The translations under genes were made by a program, and so were the position numbers. 64,000 bases of DNA. Source: Phocoena phocoena (lineage: Eukaryota > Chordata > Mammalia > Artiodactyla > Phocoenidae). How positions within the stretch are numbered: position 1 is the stretch's first letter; each line of letters opens with the position of its first letter. The notes under the pieces were generated by a model. That model saw only the letters and a program-made list of their open reading frames with translations. It was not told where the DNA came from and made no database searches. Location: the NCBI RefSeq assembly GCF_963924675.1, contig NC_089230.1, positions 496,001 to 560,000 on the forward strand, written 5' to 3'. Positions 10,451 to 20,880 of the stretch are shown one piece after another.

Positions 10451-12503
10451 TGTGAGAAGTTACCATCTGACCCGGAAACTCCCCCGACCCCTAGGTTGTA
10501 CAGAAGGCCTCCTAAGTATTCTTCTGAAAGGTCTGTTGTCTTTGCTCCATGGCATTTATTAAATTAGTCTCTCTCCACTGCATTGAAAGTGTGGCTTTGC
10601 CATGCATTAAGTGTCCATCTCTCTTGGAATCTGTCTCTGGGCTCTTTGTTTTGTCTCACAGGCCTGTGTGTCCGCGTGTCCCGGTGTAGCTCGGGACGTG
10701 GAGACCCCGGGGAGGTTTCCCTCCACCCCCAGGTGTCCCAGGGGTGCTCAGATTCAGTAGCCTGTAGGTGGCTCTCAGACCCACACGCCCCAGCTGGGAC
10801 GGCCTAACTTCTCCTTTGATTTTCCAAACAAAACCATGAAGTCGGTTTAGATACCCCGTTTCAGAGACGACAGAACTAAGACTCTGGGAGTTAGAAGCAG
10901 CCCAGGGCTCCCGGGCACCCTGGTTTTCGACCCCACCTCCCCGCTTGGTTGTGTGCCTGTGTGTGTCTCACTGAGTCCTGACTCTCAAAGAGAAGGGTGA
11001 TCTCCCGCCCAGACCCGGAGGCCTCCGCACTGCCCCTGCTCCCTTCCACATGCCCTACAGCACAGGACAGTCTCCAGCCTGCTCCCCGCGGTGAGACCCA
11101 CGGCTCTGCAGGGCTGCACTGGCAAGGGACCTGGGACAGTCACCTTGCAGCAGGCCTGGGGGGTGCATCAGGGTCTCTCTGGGGTGGGCTGGGGACCCCG
11201 ATGGACCGGCCCCCATCCCGGCCCTGAGAAGGTTCCGAAGTACTGCCAGCGACTGGCTTTGGGCTGGGAGGTCACTTGCTCTTGTCTGCAGACTTTCCCC
11301 GAGAAAAGCTCTTTACACAGACCTTCCCTGGACCCCACATGTCTCCTGCTGGCGGGTGGCCCACTGTTGCAGGGTCAGCGGACCCCCTGCACGGGTGTGG
11401 GCAAACCCGCTTCTCAGGCAGAGAACTTGCCATGAGGCGGTTTGTGAAATAAAAGTTGCCCTAAACCTGCAGGCGGGGTCCTGATGCACTCGATGCCCCG
11501 CCGGCTCTTCTCTCAAAACCTGTTACCTGGTCTTTAAGTTGCTGACAAATGACACACAACCTGGCCAGTGACTTCCTTTGTTAGGGATTTTCTTTCCGCC
11601 ACCTGGTTTCCGATCTGCTCCCTGCACCGCAGGTGGAATCATCCTAGTGTCTTCGGGACCCCACTCCAGCACGGCCACTATTGTTTTTGAAGTTGTAGGC
11701 AAGTCACCTCTTCTGGGGTCTGTTTCTCTTTGTTAAATGAGACAAATACCAGTGACTAATATCTTACTGTGGGCCATGTTCCCAAACTGCTCACGGGAGC
11801 CCGTCTGTACCTTTCCTGACGGTAACTTAAATTCAACAATTACTCTGTGTACATTGGTTCACGTCTGTCTCTCCCATTGTACTTTAGCTCCAGGAAGGAA
11901 GGAGCTGTTTGTCCGACCCCTACCTTTCCAACACCTGGGAAAGTCTGGGCACCTGGAAAGGCCCTAGTCTCTGAATCAGCCGCCGAATCCAGGAAGGCAG
12001 GACCGCGGGCAGCCCCGGGCATGGTGAGCGTGGCGTCCTGGCAGCCCTGCCCCTCTCTGTGCTTCTGTGCTTGGCTTCCAAAGGGAGTGGGTTCCATGGG
12101 ATGTTGTGGGAAACAAACCTTCTCTCCCATGAAATTGTCCCAGACCTAACTGTCCCAGGAGGGCAGCGCCACACAGGGCGGAGGCACAGATGCAGCGTGG
12201 GCCTCCCCGCAGGTCCCGAGCTCCCTCCACAAGGCTGTTAGTCTTAGTAGAAAAAACATAACATCCTGTCACCAAAGAAAACAGTCGATCAGAGGAGTTT
12301 CAGGACCTCCTCAGGGCAGAGGGACCAGAGCCACATGGGTCAAGTCTCCTGAAATCACAGGTGACAAGGGAGGCATGAGGGTGGCCACCCAAGAAGCTCC
12401 CGCCTCATGTCCAAGGGTCCCTCTGGCTCACCTGAGAGTTCTCGAGGCCCCTCCCACCACCCAAAGTGTGAGCTTCCGAACGCGAGGGGCAGGTGACTTC
12501 CTG
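10451..12503. other. Mostly unique sequence with a possible MIR fragment
   Basis: GC-rich with no exon recognised. Around 11650-11775 the sequence resembles a degraded reverse-oriented MIR (ggcaagtcacctcttctggg, then a gtttctctttgttaaatgag block). Part of that block is repeated 2 kb away at 13664-13738. Confidence 0.45.
11703..11775. repeat. Copy A of a dispersed local duplication
   Basis: About 73 bases centred on tctgtttctctttgttaaat are repeated at 13664-13738, with roughly a dozen differences. The direct orientation and 2-kb spacing suggest a local duplication, although both could descend independently from one old repeat family. Confidence 0.7.
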
Positions 12504-12723
12504 ATGAGTGACCGGCACGGACGTCCCCTGACGGGCTGCCCCAGGAGCTGAGTGACCGGCACGGACGTCCCCTGACGGGCTGCCCCGGATGCTGAGTGAC
12601 CAGCACGGACGTCCCCTGACGGGCTGCCCCAGGAGCTGAGTGACCGGCACGGACGTCCCCTGACGGGCGGCCCCAGGAGCTGAGTGACCGGCACGGACGT
12701 CCCCTGACGGGCGGCCCCGGATG
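12504..12723. repeat. 44-bp minisatellite, five copies
   Basis: Five head-to-tail 44-base units start near 12504, 12548, 12592, 12636 and 12680. Each carries gcacggacgtcccctgacgg, including a GACGTC palindrome. Units differ by a few substitutions (ggctgcc/ggcggcc, caggag/cggatg) in alternating patterns. Because 44 is not a multiple of 3, every minus-strand frame reads through all three phases, which gives three overlapping spurious open frames of 112 to 162 codons. Confidence 0.96.
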
Positions 12724-14908
12724 CTGAGCCCAGCAGGGCTGTGACCACCACTGCAGCTGCAGACACACAGTTTCCACAGACAAAGTTTCAAGGCCTGTTT
12801 CGTTTCCCTGCACAGGAACCAGCGCGCAGGGGGCCTGGGTCATATGCTGATTACATCAAAGAGTGTTTGTCCTGGTTCGCAGCCTGTTTGGGTTAAAACC
12901 AAGATAAACGGCAACTTGGCTAAAGAGACTCACAAACACGCCAGTTTCAGTCACTTCTGGGGAATGTGCGGCGCGTTCAGGCCTGGCGCACCGGCCCATC
13001 CTGTCCTTATTCAGCAAATTGCTGATGGAAAAAGCAAGCTGCTGGGTGCTGGGCACTGGTCTCCACGTGTTCTCACCGTGGGAGGGCGTCCCCGCGCCTG
13101 TGAGCTCAATGCCGCCACGGTGCCTCCTGCTTCCCTCCCACCCCCGGGAGCCAGGCGCGTGGCCTGGAGGGGGGCACATGGCGACTCCCCAACTCCCACC
13201 CCCAGGTGGCTGTGGGACCAGCAAGTCCCCGGGAAGTTAGCCCCGAGCGTGTGAAGCCTGTGCACGGCGAGGCCTGACTCAGTGCCCGTGGTGCCCCAGC
13301 TGACATCACCTGCTCGTCCAGCCGGCGCTCGTGCTCTGGGCCTGCTGGCAGGACTCACCTCCCTGCCCTCGTGGGGCCGAGGCCTCCACCCACCCTCCTG
13401 CTGTCAGCGGGGACGGCCCGCCGTTCCTGGCCGCGTGGCCCTGTCCACGGCTGCAGCCGCCGGCCAGGGGAGATGCGGGTCTTACAGGGTGGGAGGGAGT
13501 GGGTCAGGCCCTCCCGGTGCATCTCCCTATTTTTGGGTCCACTAATTTGGACCCCGATCACCTGCAAATCCATTCCCAGCAGCACCTGGATGGTGTTTGA
13601 GTCTCAGGCCATCAAAACTTGTCCCTCACACGGTTTAAGAAGCACCTTCAGAGGCTCACCTCTGCCGGGGTCTGTTTCTCTTTGTTAAATAAGACAAATA
13701 CCAATCGCTAATATCTTAATGTGTGCCCTGGGTCCCTGGCACATTTCGGGGGTACAGTCACGGCCCCCAGGAAGCGCAGACCCAGGAGGGGAAGGGAGGC
13801 GTTAAGCTCCAACCCCCGGGGCAGGACCTGGGGGCCGGGCACACTCCTCCCACACCCCATGGCCCGGCATCATGGCTTTTCTTCAGACGTTCGCCCCTTC
13901 ATCTGTTCAACGGTCACTGCAGCGGTAACTCACAAGGGCCCCCAGGCGGGCCCTGCTCTGGGAATTACGGAGGCTGCGGGTTAGAACCACCGGGAAGACG
14001 TCCTCACGGTTGGGGGCTGTGTTCTCCAGGGGACTGGGGCCCTGGGACAAACTGGAGAAACATTCAGCCTGAGGGGACAGGAGCAGAGGACAAGCAGGAA
14101 CCGGAGGGGACAGGAAGGTGAAGGCCCCGGACGCTGAGGAGATGGGGTGCCAATCCCGCACCCTTGCCGAGCTCCCCCATCCAGAGCTCAGTGCCACGCG
14201 GGGCGGCGTCCCGTGGGCTCCGGCACAGGCGCCTGGAGGCTGGGGTTGCGATAGGTGTGCAAGGGTCAGGAGGGGATCCTGCAGGAGTGAGCTTGACCGG
14301 TGGCCATCCCCAGCTGGGGATTCTCTGAGTGTCTGAAGATCAGAGCTCTGAGAAATGGCTCTAACAAGGTGAGGAGGACGGAGGGGTCCATCACATCCAG
14401 AGACTCTGCCCACGCCCCCGCCTGCAAAGTGAGCCCCCGCTCACCTCCGTCCCAGCCCAGCACCACCACCTCCCCTTCCATGCGAGGGAATGACACACGC
14501 TCTTCCTTAGAGGACATTTCCAAGGTCACATGGGCCATCCCTCCAAATTCTCCACTCTTTCTACCACAGCCCCACAGTCCTGGTTGAAAACTCTCCCTGA
14601 AGAAGCTCTTTCCATTTCTGGAGACTCTGATAGCTAGAAAGTTCTTGTGGTTTCTGTCTGCAGGTCTTGGTTATACCTCTTGGGATGTTACAAAAGAAAT
14701 GTAATTCCTCTCTCACACGGGAGCCTTTAAAATTTGAGAATCCCTAGTGTTGAGCATCACAGATAAACAAACATCCATGGAGAGTCTGATTTGTGCAAAT
14801 GCTGGAGGGACCAGAAAGAGTAAGGCATCATCCCTTCAATTCCAAGACTCTTGGAGCAGAGCCCGTGGACTTTAGATACGCTGATGTTGGTAATAATAAT
14901 AAAAGTGA
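12724..14908. other. GC-rich unique sequence, no gene seen
   Basis: No exon is recognised. A short L2-like stretch may lie near 13003-13062 (ttattcagcaaattgctgat, then ctgggtgctgggcactgg). Open frames on both strands (up to 168 codons, minus strand 13907-14413) overlap one another and look non-coding. Confidence 0.5.
13664..13738. repeat. Copy B of a dispersed local duplication
   Basis: This is the partner of 11703-11775. It shares the run ggggtctgtttctctttgtt and the following aaat-agacaaataccaa block, then diverges. Confidence 0.7.
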
Positions 14909-15350
14909 TGATGGATAGGTAGGTAGTTGATAGATGAATAGATAAATAGATGCATGGTAGATAGATACACAAATAGATAAGTAGTTTATAGATGATAGAT
15001 AGATAGATGATAGATAGATATAGATGATATATAGGTCGATATAGATGATTGATAGGTAGATATAGATGATAGGTAGATAGATAGATAGAGATAGATAGAG
15101 ATGATAGATAGGTAGATATAGGTGATAGATAGATAATAAATAGATACATTGATAGGTAGGTGATAGATGTATCCACAGATGATGGATGGATAGATGATGA
15201 TGGTGGATAGATAGGTACATAGGCAGATGATAGATGACAGTGGATAAATGGATGATAGATAAAGAGAAAATTGAGAATTATGATTGATGGATGATAGATG
15301 GCTATAGATAGACGATTGATAGATGATAGGTAGATAAACAGATGGATAAT
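14909..15350. repeat. GATA/GATG tetranucleotide array
   Basis: About 440 bases of imperfect gata, gatg and ggta units, with embedded gatatagatgat blocks that recur at roughly 30-base spacing near 15010-15120. The reverse strand (tatc/catc) lacks stops in several frames, which gives spurious Ile/Tyr/Ser/Leu-rich open frames of 130 to 199 codons. Such arrays are usually length-polymorphic. Confidence 0.96.
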
Positions 15351-17184
15351 GGACACAGATGGGCTTTGTTTGAAAACAACGCTGAAGGGTTAAAGGAGGT
15401 CGTGTCAGGTCTATCGGAGCCATTTGTGCTACTGGAGCAGTGTCGGGGGGGGCTCTCCTGGGCTCCTGCCAGAGGGTCAGCCCTGAGGGTGGGCTCCTGG
15501 GGGTGGGGCCCTGGCCCTGGGGGACCCCCCAAGGGCAGCAAGCCTCCCGGTAGCTGCCCAATCTCTGGGTCACGTGGCCTTCTGCACTGGCTCCTGGCCC
15601 TCCTAAGACCTTGTCAAGTAATTCCCCACTTAAGGGATTCTCTTCAAATATCCAGGTTTACTTTTGTTTCTCTGATTTTCACAGCAAAGGGAGAGAGTAT
15701 TTGAAAGAGGGTGTTGACAGCAAGGTCAGACGCTACTGAGGGTTGAGAAAAGCCACTGGATTTGGCAACAGGAGGCATCTGGGACTTTAGCCAGAGTGGT
15801 TTCAGTGGTAGCGGGAGGTGTAGACGGAGGTACTGCTGTGGGTCGGGGGGGAAGAAGAGGCTGGGTGGGGACAGGCCAGCCCTTCAGACGTGTTTTACAT
15901 TGTCTTCTGTGAAGTGGAGGAAGGCGGTGGGGATGTGATCAGAGGAAAGCTTCTGGCCTGTGTTGTCTTGTGTTGTTTTTAGACAGCGGCTTTGGAGCCA
16001 GAATCCGCGGGGCGTGGGGGGCGGGCAGCAGCCTGAGGAGGGTGGAGGCGGAGACGGCTTTGCTCGGGGGCCCTGCGGCCGCCGCGGGAGGTTTGCGGGG
16101 GGAGAGGGCGCTGCCTGCTGCGGGCCTGTGCACCGCGTGGACACCCGAGGGGCGCCGTCCACACGTCAGGCGGAGGGACCGGGGACACGCGCTCCAGGTC
16201 AGCAGGCGGCCTGGGTGGAGTCACCGTCCAGCTCACGGCTCAGGTGGCGCAGCTGACCCCCAGCCTCCAGGCACGAGCTCCCGGCCCCGTCAGAGCAGGA
16301 CAGGCCTGGAGCTGGGCCCAAGGCAGCGTCCAGAGCCTCCTGGGCCGAGCCACCTCCATCGGGGCTCCCAGTCGGGCTCCTGGCAGAAGTCTGGGCTAGA
16401 CCGCCTTTCCTGCAAGCACACCCCCGCCTGCACAAGCTTCTCTGAGAGGCAGCTGACGGGACGACCTCAGAGCCCCCGGACGCCCTCTGCCCTTGCCCGC
16501 ACTCAAGGGCAGCCACCGCTGGGTTCCTGCAGCCCCACTCAGGATGCAGGTCCCTGGGCTGAGCCCTCAACCCCTGAGAAGGGAGGCCGTGGCCTGCAGC
16601 TCGCAGCCCTGGAGCCTCACGGGCTCGTGTCGTGAGACCAGTTCCACGCTCTGCACTGACACGGGGAGGAGGGGCTCGCGGCCCGGTCGGTCCTTCCTCT
16701 GCCCAGCTGTGCGGCTCCGTGGCCCGCGCATCCCTGGAGGAGAGTGGGGGACCTCTCCCGCCTTCGCTTTAAAGCCACTGGGGCGTTTATAAGTCACACA
16801 GAACGTGTCAGGGCCTGAGAGTCCCACGCGGGATGCTCCGGCCGCTCAGGACCCGTGGAAGGCCGCGAGCTGCAGCACAGCCCCAGGGTCTCCCGGGAGG
16901 GCCCGTGGCCAAGGTCCTGATCACGGTGTGAACTCTGCCCCCCCACGGCCCCGGCAGAGCCCAGCCCCGCTGGGGGCCTGGGGTCACAGGGACCCTCAGC
17001 CCACGCAGGAGTCAGAAGTCCTCACTGGGGAAGGTCCTTCCTCAGAGTGAAGGGGCATCGGCCAGCATGCTGTAGCCACTTGGGGTCCCGGCTTAACTCC
17101 TGGGACCTCACGGAATGAGTCTGGTCCTTTTCCATACGAGCTGACCATCTTCAACTTACAAATAGCTATTACATGCTTAGGATG
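15351..17184. other. GC-rich unique sequence with a CpG cluster
   Basis: Apart from the CpG-dense patch at 15985-16205 (listed separately) I see no exon and no named repeat. A 221-codon plus-strand frame at 15970-16635 overlaps the CpG patch, has no domain and is opposed by frames on the other strand. Confidence 0.5.
15985..16205. promoter_or_regulatory. CpG-island-like patch
   Basis: By eye there are about 25 CpG dinucleotides in roughly 220 bases of GC-rich sequence, including gcggccgccgcggg near 16075. That density is well above the flanks. It is short for a canonical island and no exon or TATA-like motif is evident beside it, so it may be an orphan island or a chance GC-rich patch. Confidence 0.5.
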
Positions 17185-17480
17185 GCCAGTTTACATGTCC
17201 ACTTGGCCGGGTCAGACACCCACCTAGATGTCGCTGGGAAGGTATTTTTAGATAAGATTAACCTTCAGATCAGTCGACTTTGTGTAAGGCAGATGACCCT
17301 CCATAACCAGGGTGGGTCGCATCCAAGCAGTTGAAGATGCTGAGAGGAGCGACTGAGGTTCCCGAGGATGAAGCGGTCCTGCCGTGAGGAGCCTCTGGAC
17401 TCGAGCTGTGGCACGTGCTGACCCTGGCCTCCGCCTGCTGCGCCCCCTCCAGACCCCCCAGACGCCGTGGTCCTGTGAGC
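17185..17480 (+). mobile_element. Old interspersed repeat, family uncertain
   Basis: The order of ggtatttttagataagatta, a gtaaggcagatgaccctcca block and a gggtcgcatccaagcagttg block, followed by ggactcgagctg, matches a widespread mammalian repeat type I recognise by pattern but cannot name with certainty (LTR- or MER-like). It is diverged, with no terminal repeats located. Strand is tentative. Confidence 0.5.
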
Positions 17481-20045
17481 CAGTCTTTACATAAATGTCT
17501 CCCTCTGCACATATGCTCCCATGTTCACCCAGCGATTCGTTGTTAATCTTTTACCCATGATTGTGTCTCAGGACCTATAACATTGCCCAGCATATAGCAG
17601 ACCATCAAAACCTTGTCTGGGATGTATTTCATTAACAAAAGTCTTTGCCAGCAGTATACGACGCACGGGAGACACTTCCCTGTACAGGGAAAACATAGTC
17701 CCATCCATGAGAAACGGAGAGCGTCCTCTAGGTGCAGCGGCCACTGCTGAGCCCAGCACCCCAGGAGTTTCCTAGCAGGGAACAGAGGGAGCCTATCACC
17801 TCCTTCCCTCAGGACCCTACGCATTTGGTATTTGGCCAAAGACGACATTGGCTTCCCCAAGTTTGCAGCCCGCTGCAGACTGAACCCCCTGCTACTCCAG
17901 GGCTCACCTCTAGCCAGACTTGGGGGGCAGCACGGGAGGGGGCGATTAGGATGCCCTGGAGCTGCAGGAGGACATGTGGTGTCGGCAGCGGGTGTGCCGG
18001 CCTCTGGGCTCCCACGAGCACATTCTCCCTACGGCCCTGCGAACGTGGTTTTCTGTCCTGCAAAGATCTTCGCCTCTTCACCTCTCTGGGCGTGATTTTC
18101 AGTCTTGACTCTCAGAGGGTTTGGGAAGAGCCGGGGTTTGGTGCGAGGTGACCCTCTGGAGTGACAGCCCGGGCAGGTGGGGCTGGGGGCCGTCTGGGGA
18201 GAGACTTCAGTTCAAATCAGTGTCTCCTTAACCCCTCCATGCTCAGGACGGCCAGGTGGAGCCCCAGACCTGGGAGAACAGGGGCAAAGCCGCCGCGGCC
18301 TGGGGCGCCCAAGAGAAAACTAAACTGACCAGGGACTGAGTCTGCACCGAGGGCCACACCCACTGGCTGGCTCGTCCCTAAAGCCAACGTGTGGGCTCCC
18401 AGGGGGGCGGACACAGCCCTGGACGTCCGCAGGGGTGCCTCCTGTCCCCCAAGCCTCCCTCATCCTCTGAGGCTTCAGCAGCCAGAAGTTATTATGGAGC
18501 AGAGAAGAAATCAAGACGTTGAAGAGAAATCCTGCGTCTTTTCTACTGAGGTACGCGCTCCCTACACAACGAAGAGCAGAAGTGCGCACCTCTGAGGCCT
18601 CCCACAAGCCTTCAGGCAGAGCGGGCCCGGGGCCAGTGCCACCCACGGAGAGGTAGGCCCCATGGAGGCCTGAGCATCTCCCGTCTCCTGCCCAGGACCC
18701 AGGCCGCCCGTCCTCTGACCTTGCTCCCTCCGTGCTCCCCTCGGAAAGCCCTCGGTCCACCGAGCACCCAGTGCCTCTGCCCATCTTTCCAGAGAACCCA
18801 GTTCAAACCCCACCCCATAGCCAGCTACCCTGACCCTGCCCTCCCTGTAATGACCCTCAGAGGCTGCTGTGAGCCCCCCCAGGCCGTGCTGCTGTAATCG
18901 AGTCACTTCTCTGAGCCCGCAGGAATGAGGCCCCTTACGGACAGAGGCCATCTCATCCGGGGCTCTTGTCCTGCCAACACCAGGCCAAGCGCAGGTCGGG
19001 GATCAGGGATCCTAGTCCCTCCCACCACGGGCCAGCCCGTCTACCCGCACTCCCATCCCACAGCCGCCCTGATGGGACAAACAGAACTGTGGCTGGAGAG
19101 GGCGGGGAGACCATGGTGCCTTTTGCTTTCGAATTCACAAAGGTGTGGTCACTCGAGGATGAGCGTCTTTGTGGAGGTGGACACCGGGTTCACCAGGTGT
19201 CCCCAAGCATGGGCTACGGCGTCTGAGGACCAAACACCCAGCAGCTGGGAGGCGAGCGGGCCGTGAGGTCATCCTTTTAGATGAAAGGAAGAGGCGAGGC
19301 TGGACCCCTCCAGAGGCTCAGCCTGGGCTCCCCCTTGGCCAAGCTCCCTCAGAAGACACTTGGGAACCACGTGTGTCGCCCTCACCCTTCCCGGCACAGA
19401 ATCTGAGAACTCATCTCAGCAGGAGTACGGGGCTACACCTGCTTGAAACACCAGCCCCGTGCAAGGGTGCCTGAGGGGACCCTGGCCGTGCTCTGCACAG
19501 GGAGGGGTCTCTGTGACCTGAGTTCCCAGACCTCGCAGCCCAGGACAGCAGGGTGGGGTCACGGAGTGGCCTTGCCACCTGTGCTCTCGCTCGGCGAGCT
19601 GTGATGCTCTGCTCTCCCCAGGGGCCCGCCACGGGGGATGCCGCTTCCGGGAACTGCTTTTCAGAAATCCAGCCCGGCATACGCTGGGAGACCAGCCGTC
19701 CACGTTCCCAGGCCTGAGACGGTCCCCCTACCCTCAGGCTGGGTGGCTGCACGACCCCATCCATCTCATTCACCCCTTCCTTCAGGCCATGGCTTCTAAC
19801 GGCGGCAGAGCTGAGCCACAGCTAAGGAGGGAGGGGGGCCAGGAAACCCCAAAGGACACCCCAGGAGCACTGAAGGGGAGCCCTGCACCCAGACCCCCGG
19901 CCCTGCTGGTGGGACAAGGCGGCCTTCTCACTCCCCTTCCCTGCGAGCACCTGCCTCTCGCCTCAGCAAATCCCCCCCCACACATGCACACCCATTGCTC
20001 CACACACACACTCCCACACTTGACACAGATGCGCCTGCCTCTCCC
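17481..20045. other. GC-rich unique sequence, no gene seen
   Basis: No exon or named repeat is recognised. Open frames of 100 to 154 codons occur on both strands and shadow one another. Confidence 0.5.
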
Positions 20046-20203
20046 CTGCCCATCATTTCCCCTCCTGCATCCCCCCATCATCTCCCCTCCTGCATCCCCC
20101 CATCATCTCCCCTCCTGCATCTCCCCTCCTGCATCCCCCCATCATCTCCCCTCCTGTATCTCCCCTCCTGCATCTCCCCTCCTGCATCTCCCCTCCTGCA
20201 TGG
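20046..20203. repeat. Pyrimidine-rich minisatellite
   Basis: The 14-base unit atctcccctcctgc alternates with a longer variant of about 25 bases containing an extra ccccccatc segment. About eight units are present and the last ones are nearly identical. The strand is almost all pyrimidine, so triplex (H-DNA) formation is conceivable (inference). Confidence 0.93.
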
Positions 20204-20669
20204 TGAGTGTAGGGTTCTTCTCCAGGTCACAGGTGCTCATCTCTTCCCCAGGCTCGAACAACGAAGCAGAAGGAACCTCTGGCCTATGAATGGGCCTGTT
20301 TGGGGCTGGGGTGAGATAGAGGGGAGCAGAGGGAATTTCGGCTCTGAGCACCCACTGTACTCACTCCTTTTCTGAGCCCCGCCCTCAGCTCTGAGTCTTC
20401 GGCTTCGTGCCGGGCCACAAGCAGGGACCACTGGTACTGTCTCTTTCCCGTGGTCCTAGCAGATTAGTGATAATAATGCAACCATGTGAGATACAACTGA
20501 GCAGCCACTGGAGACCCCAGATGGTCAAATGCTGAATATCAGCCTGGAGGAGAAAGGGCCCCAGGGTCCCAACACTTTCCGGGGACACAGAGTCCAGCCA
20601 GGAGTGCCAGCTATGCAGAGTCTTGCAACAAGTGTCACCGAGGGGAGGAAAAAGCACTTCCAAGAAGGC
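20204..20669. other. Unique spacer between two minisatellites
   Basis: No exon or named repeat is seen. The two neighbouring VNTRs are unrelated in sequence. Confidence 0.5.
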
Positions 20670-20880
20670 CGGCAGGACAGGGAACGGGCCAGCAGGACAA
20701 GGGACAGGCCAGCATGACAGAGGATGGGTCAACAGGACAGGAGATGGGCCAGCAGGACAGGGGATGGGCCAGCAGGACACGGGATGGGCCAGCAGGACAG
20801 GGGATGGGCCAGCAGGACAGGGGATGGGCCAACAGGTTAGAGGACAGGCCAGCAGGACAGGGGACGGGCCAGCAGGACAC
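20670..20880. repeat. 20-bp minisatellite, about ten copies
   Basis: Units of the form ggacaggggatgggccagca repeat head to tail, with variants gaacggg, gacaggcc, aggatggg and one gttagagg unit. The minus-strand open frame (Cys-Trp-Pro-rich, up to 181 codons) and plus-strand frame are products of the repeat. The unit is unrelated to the pyrimidine minisatellite 470 bases upstream. Confidence 0.95.

Noticed and set aside
12355..12843. Minus-strand frames of 112 to 162 codons with repeated RGRPCRSL and GDVRAGHS motifs
   Set aside because: Products of the 44-base minisatellite read in all three phases.
14757..15573. Minus-strand frames of 130 to 199 codons rich in Ile, Tyr, Ser and Leu
   Set aside because: Readings of the GATA/GATG array. 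The hydrophobic look could be mistaken for a membrane protein.
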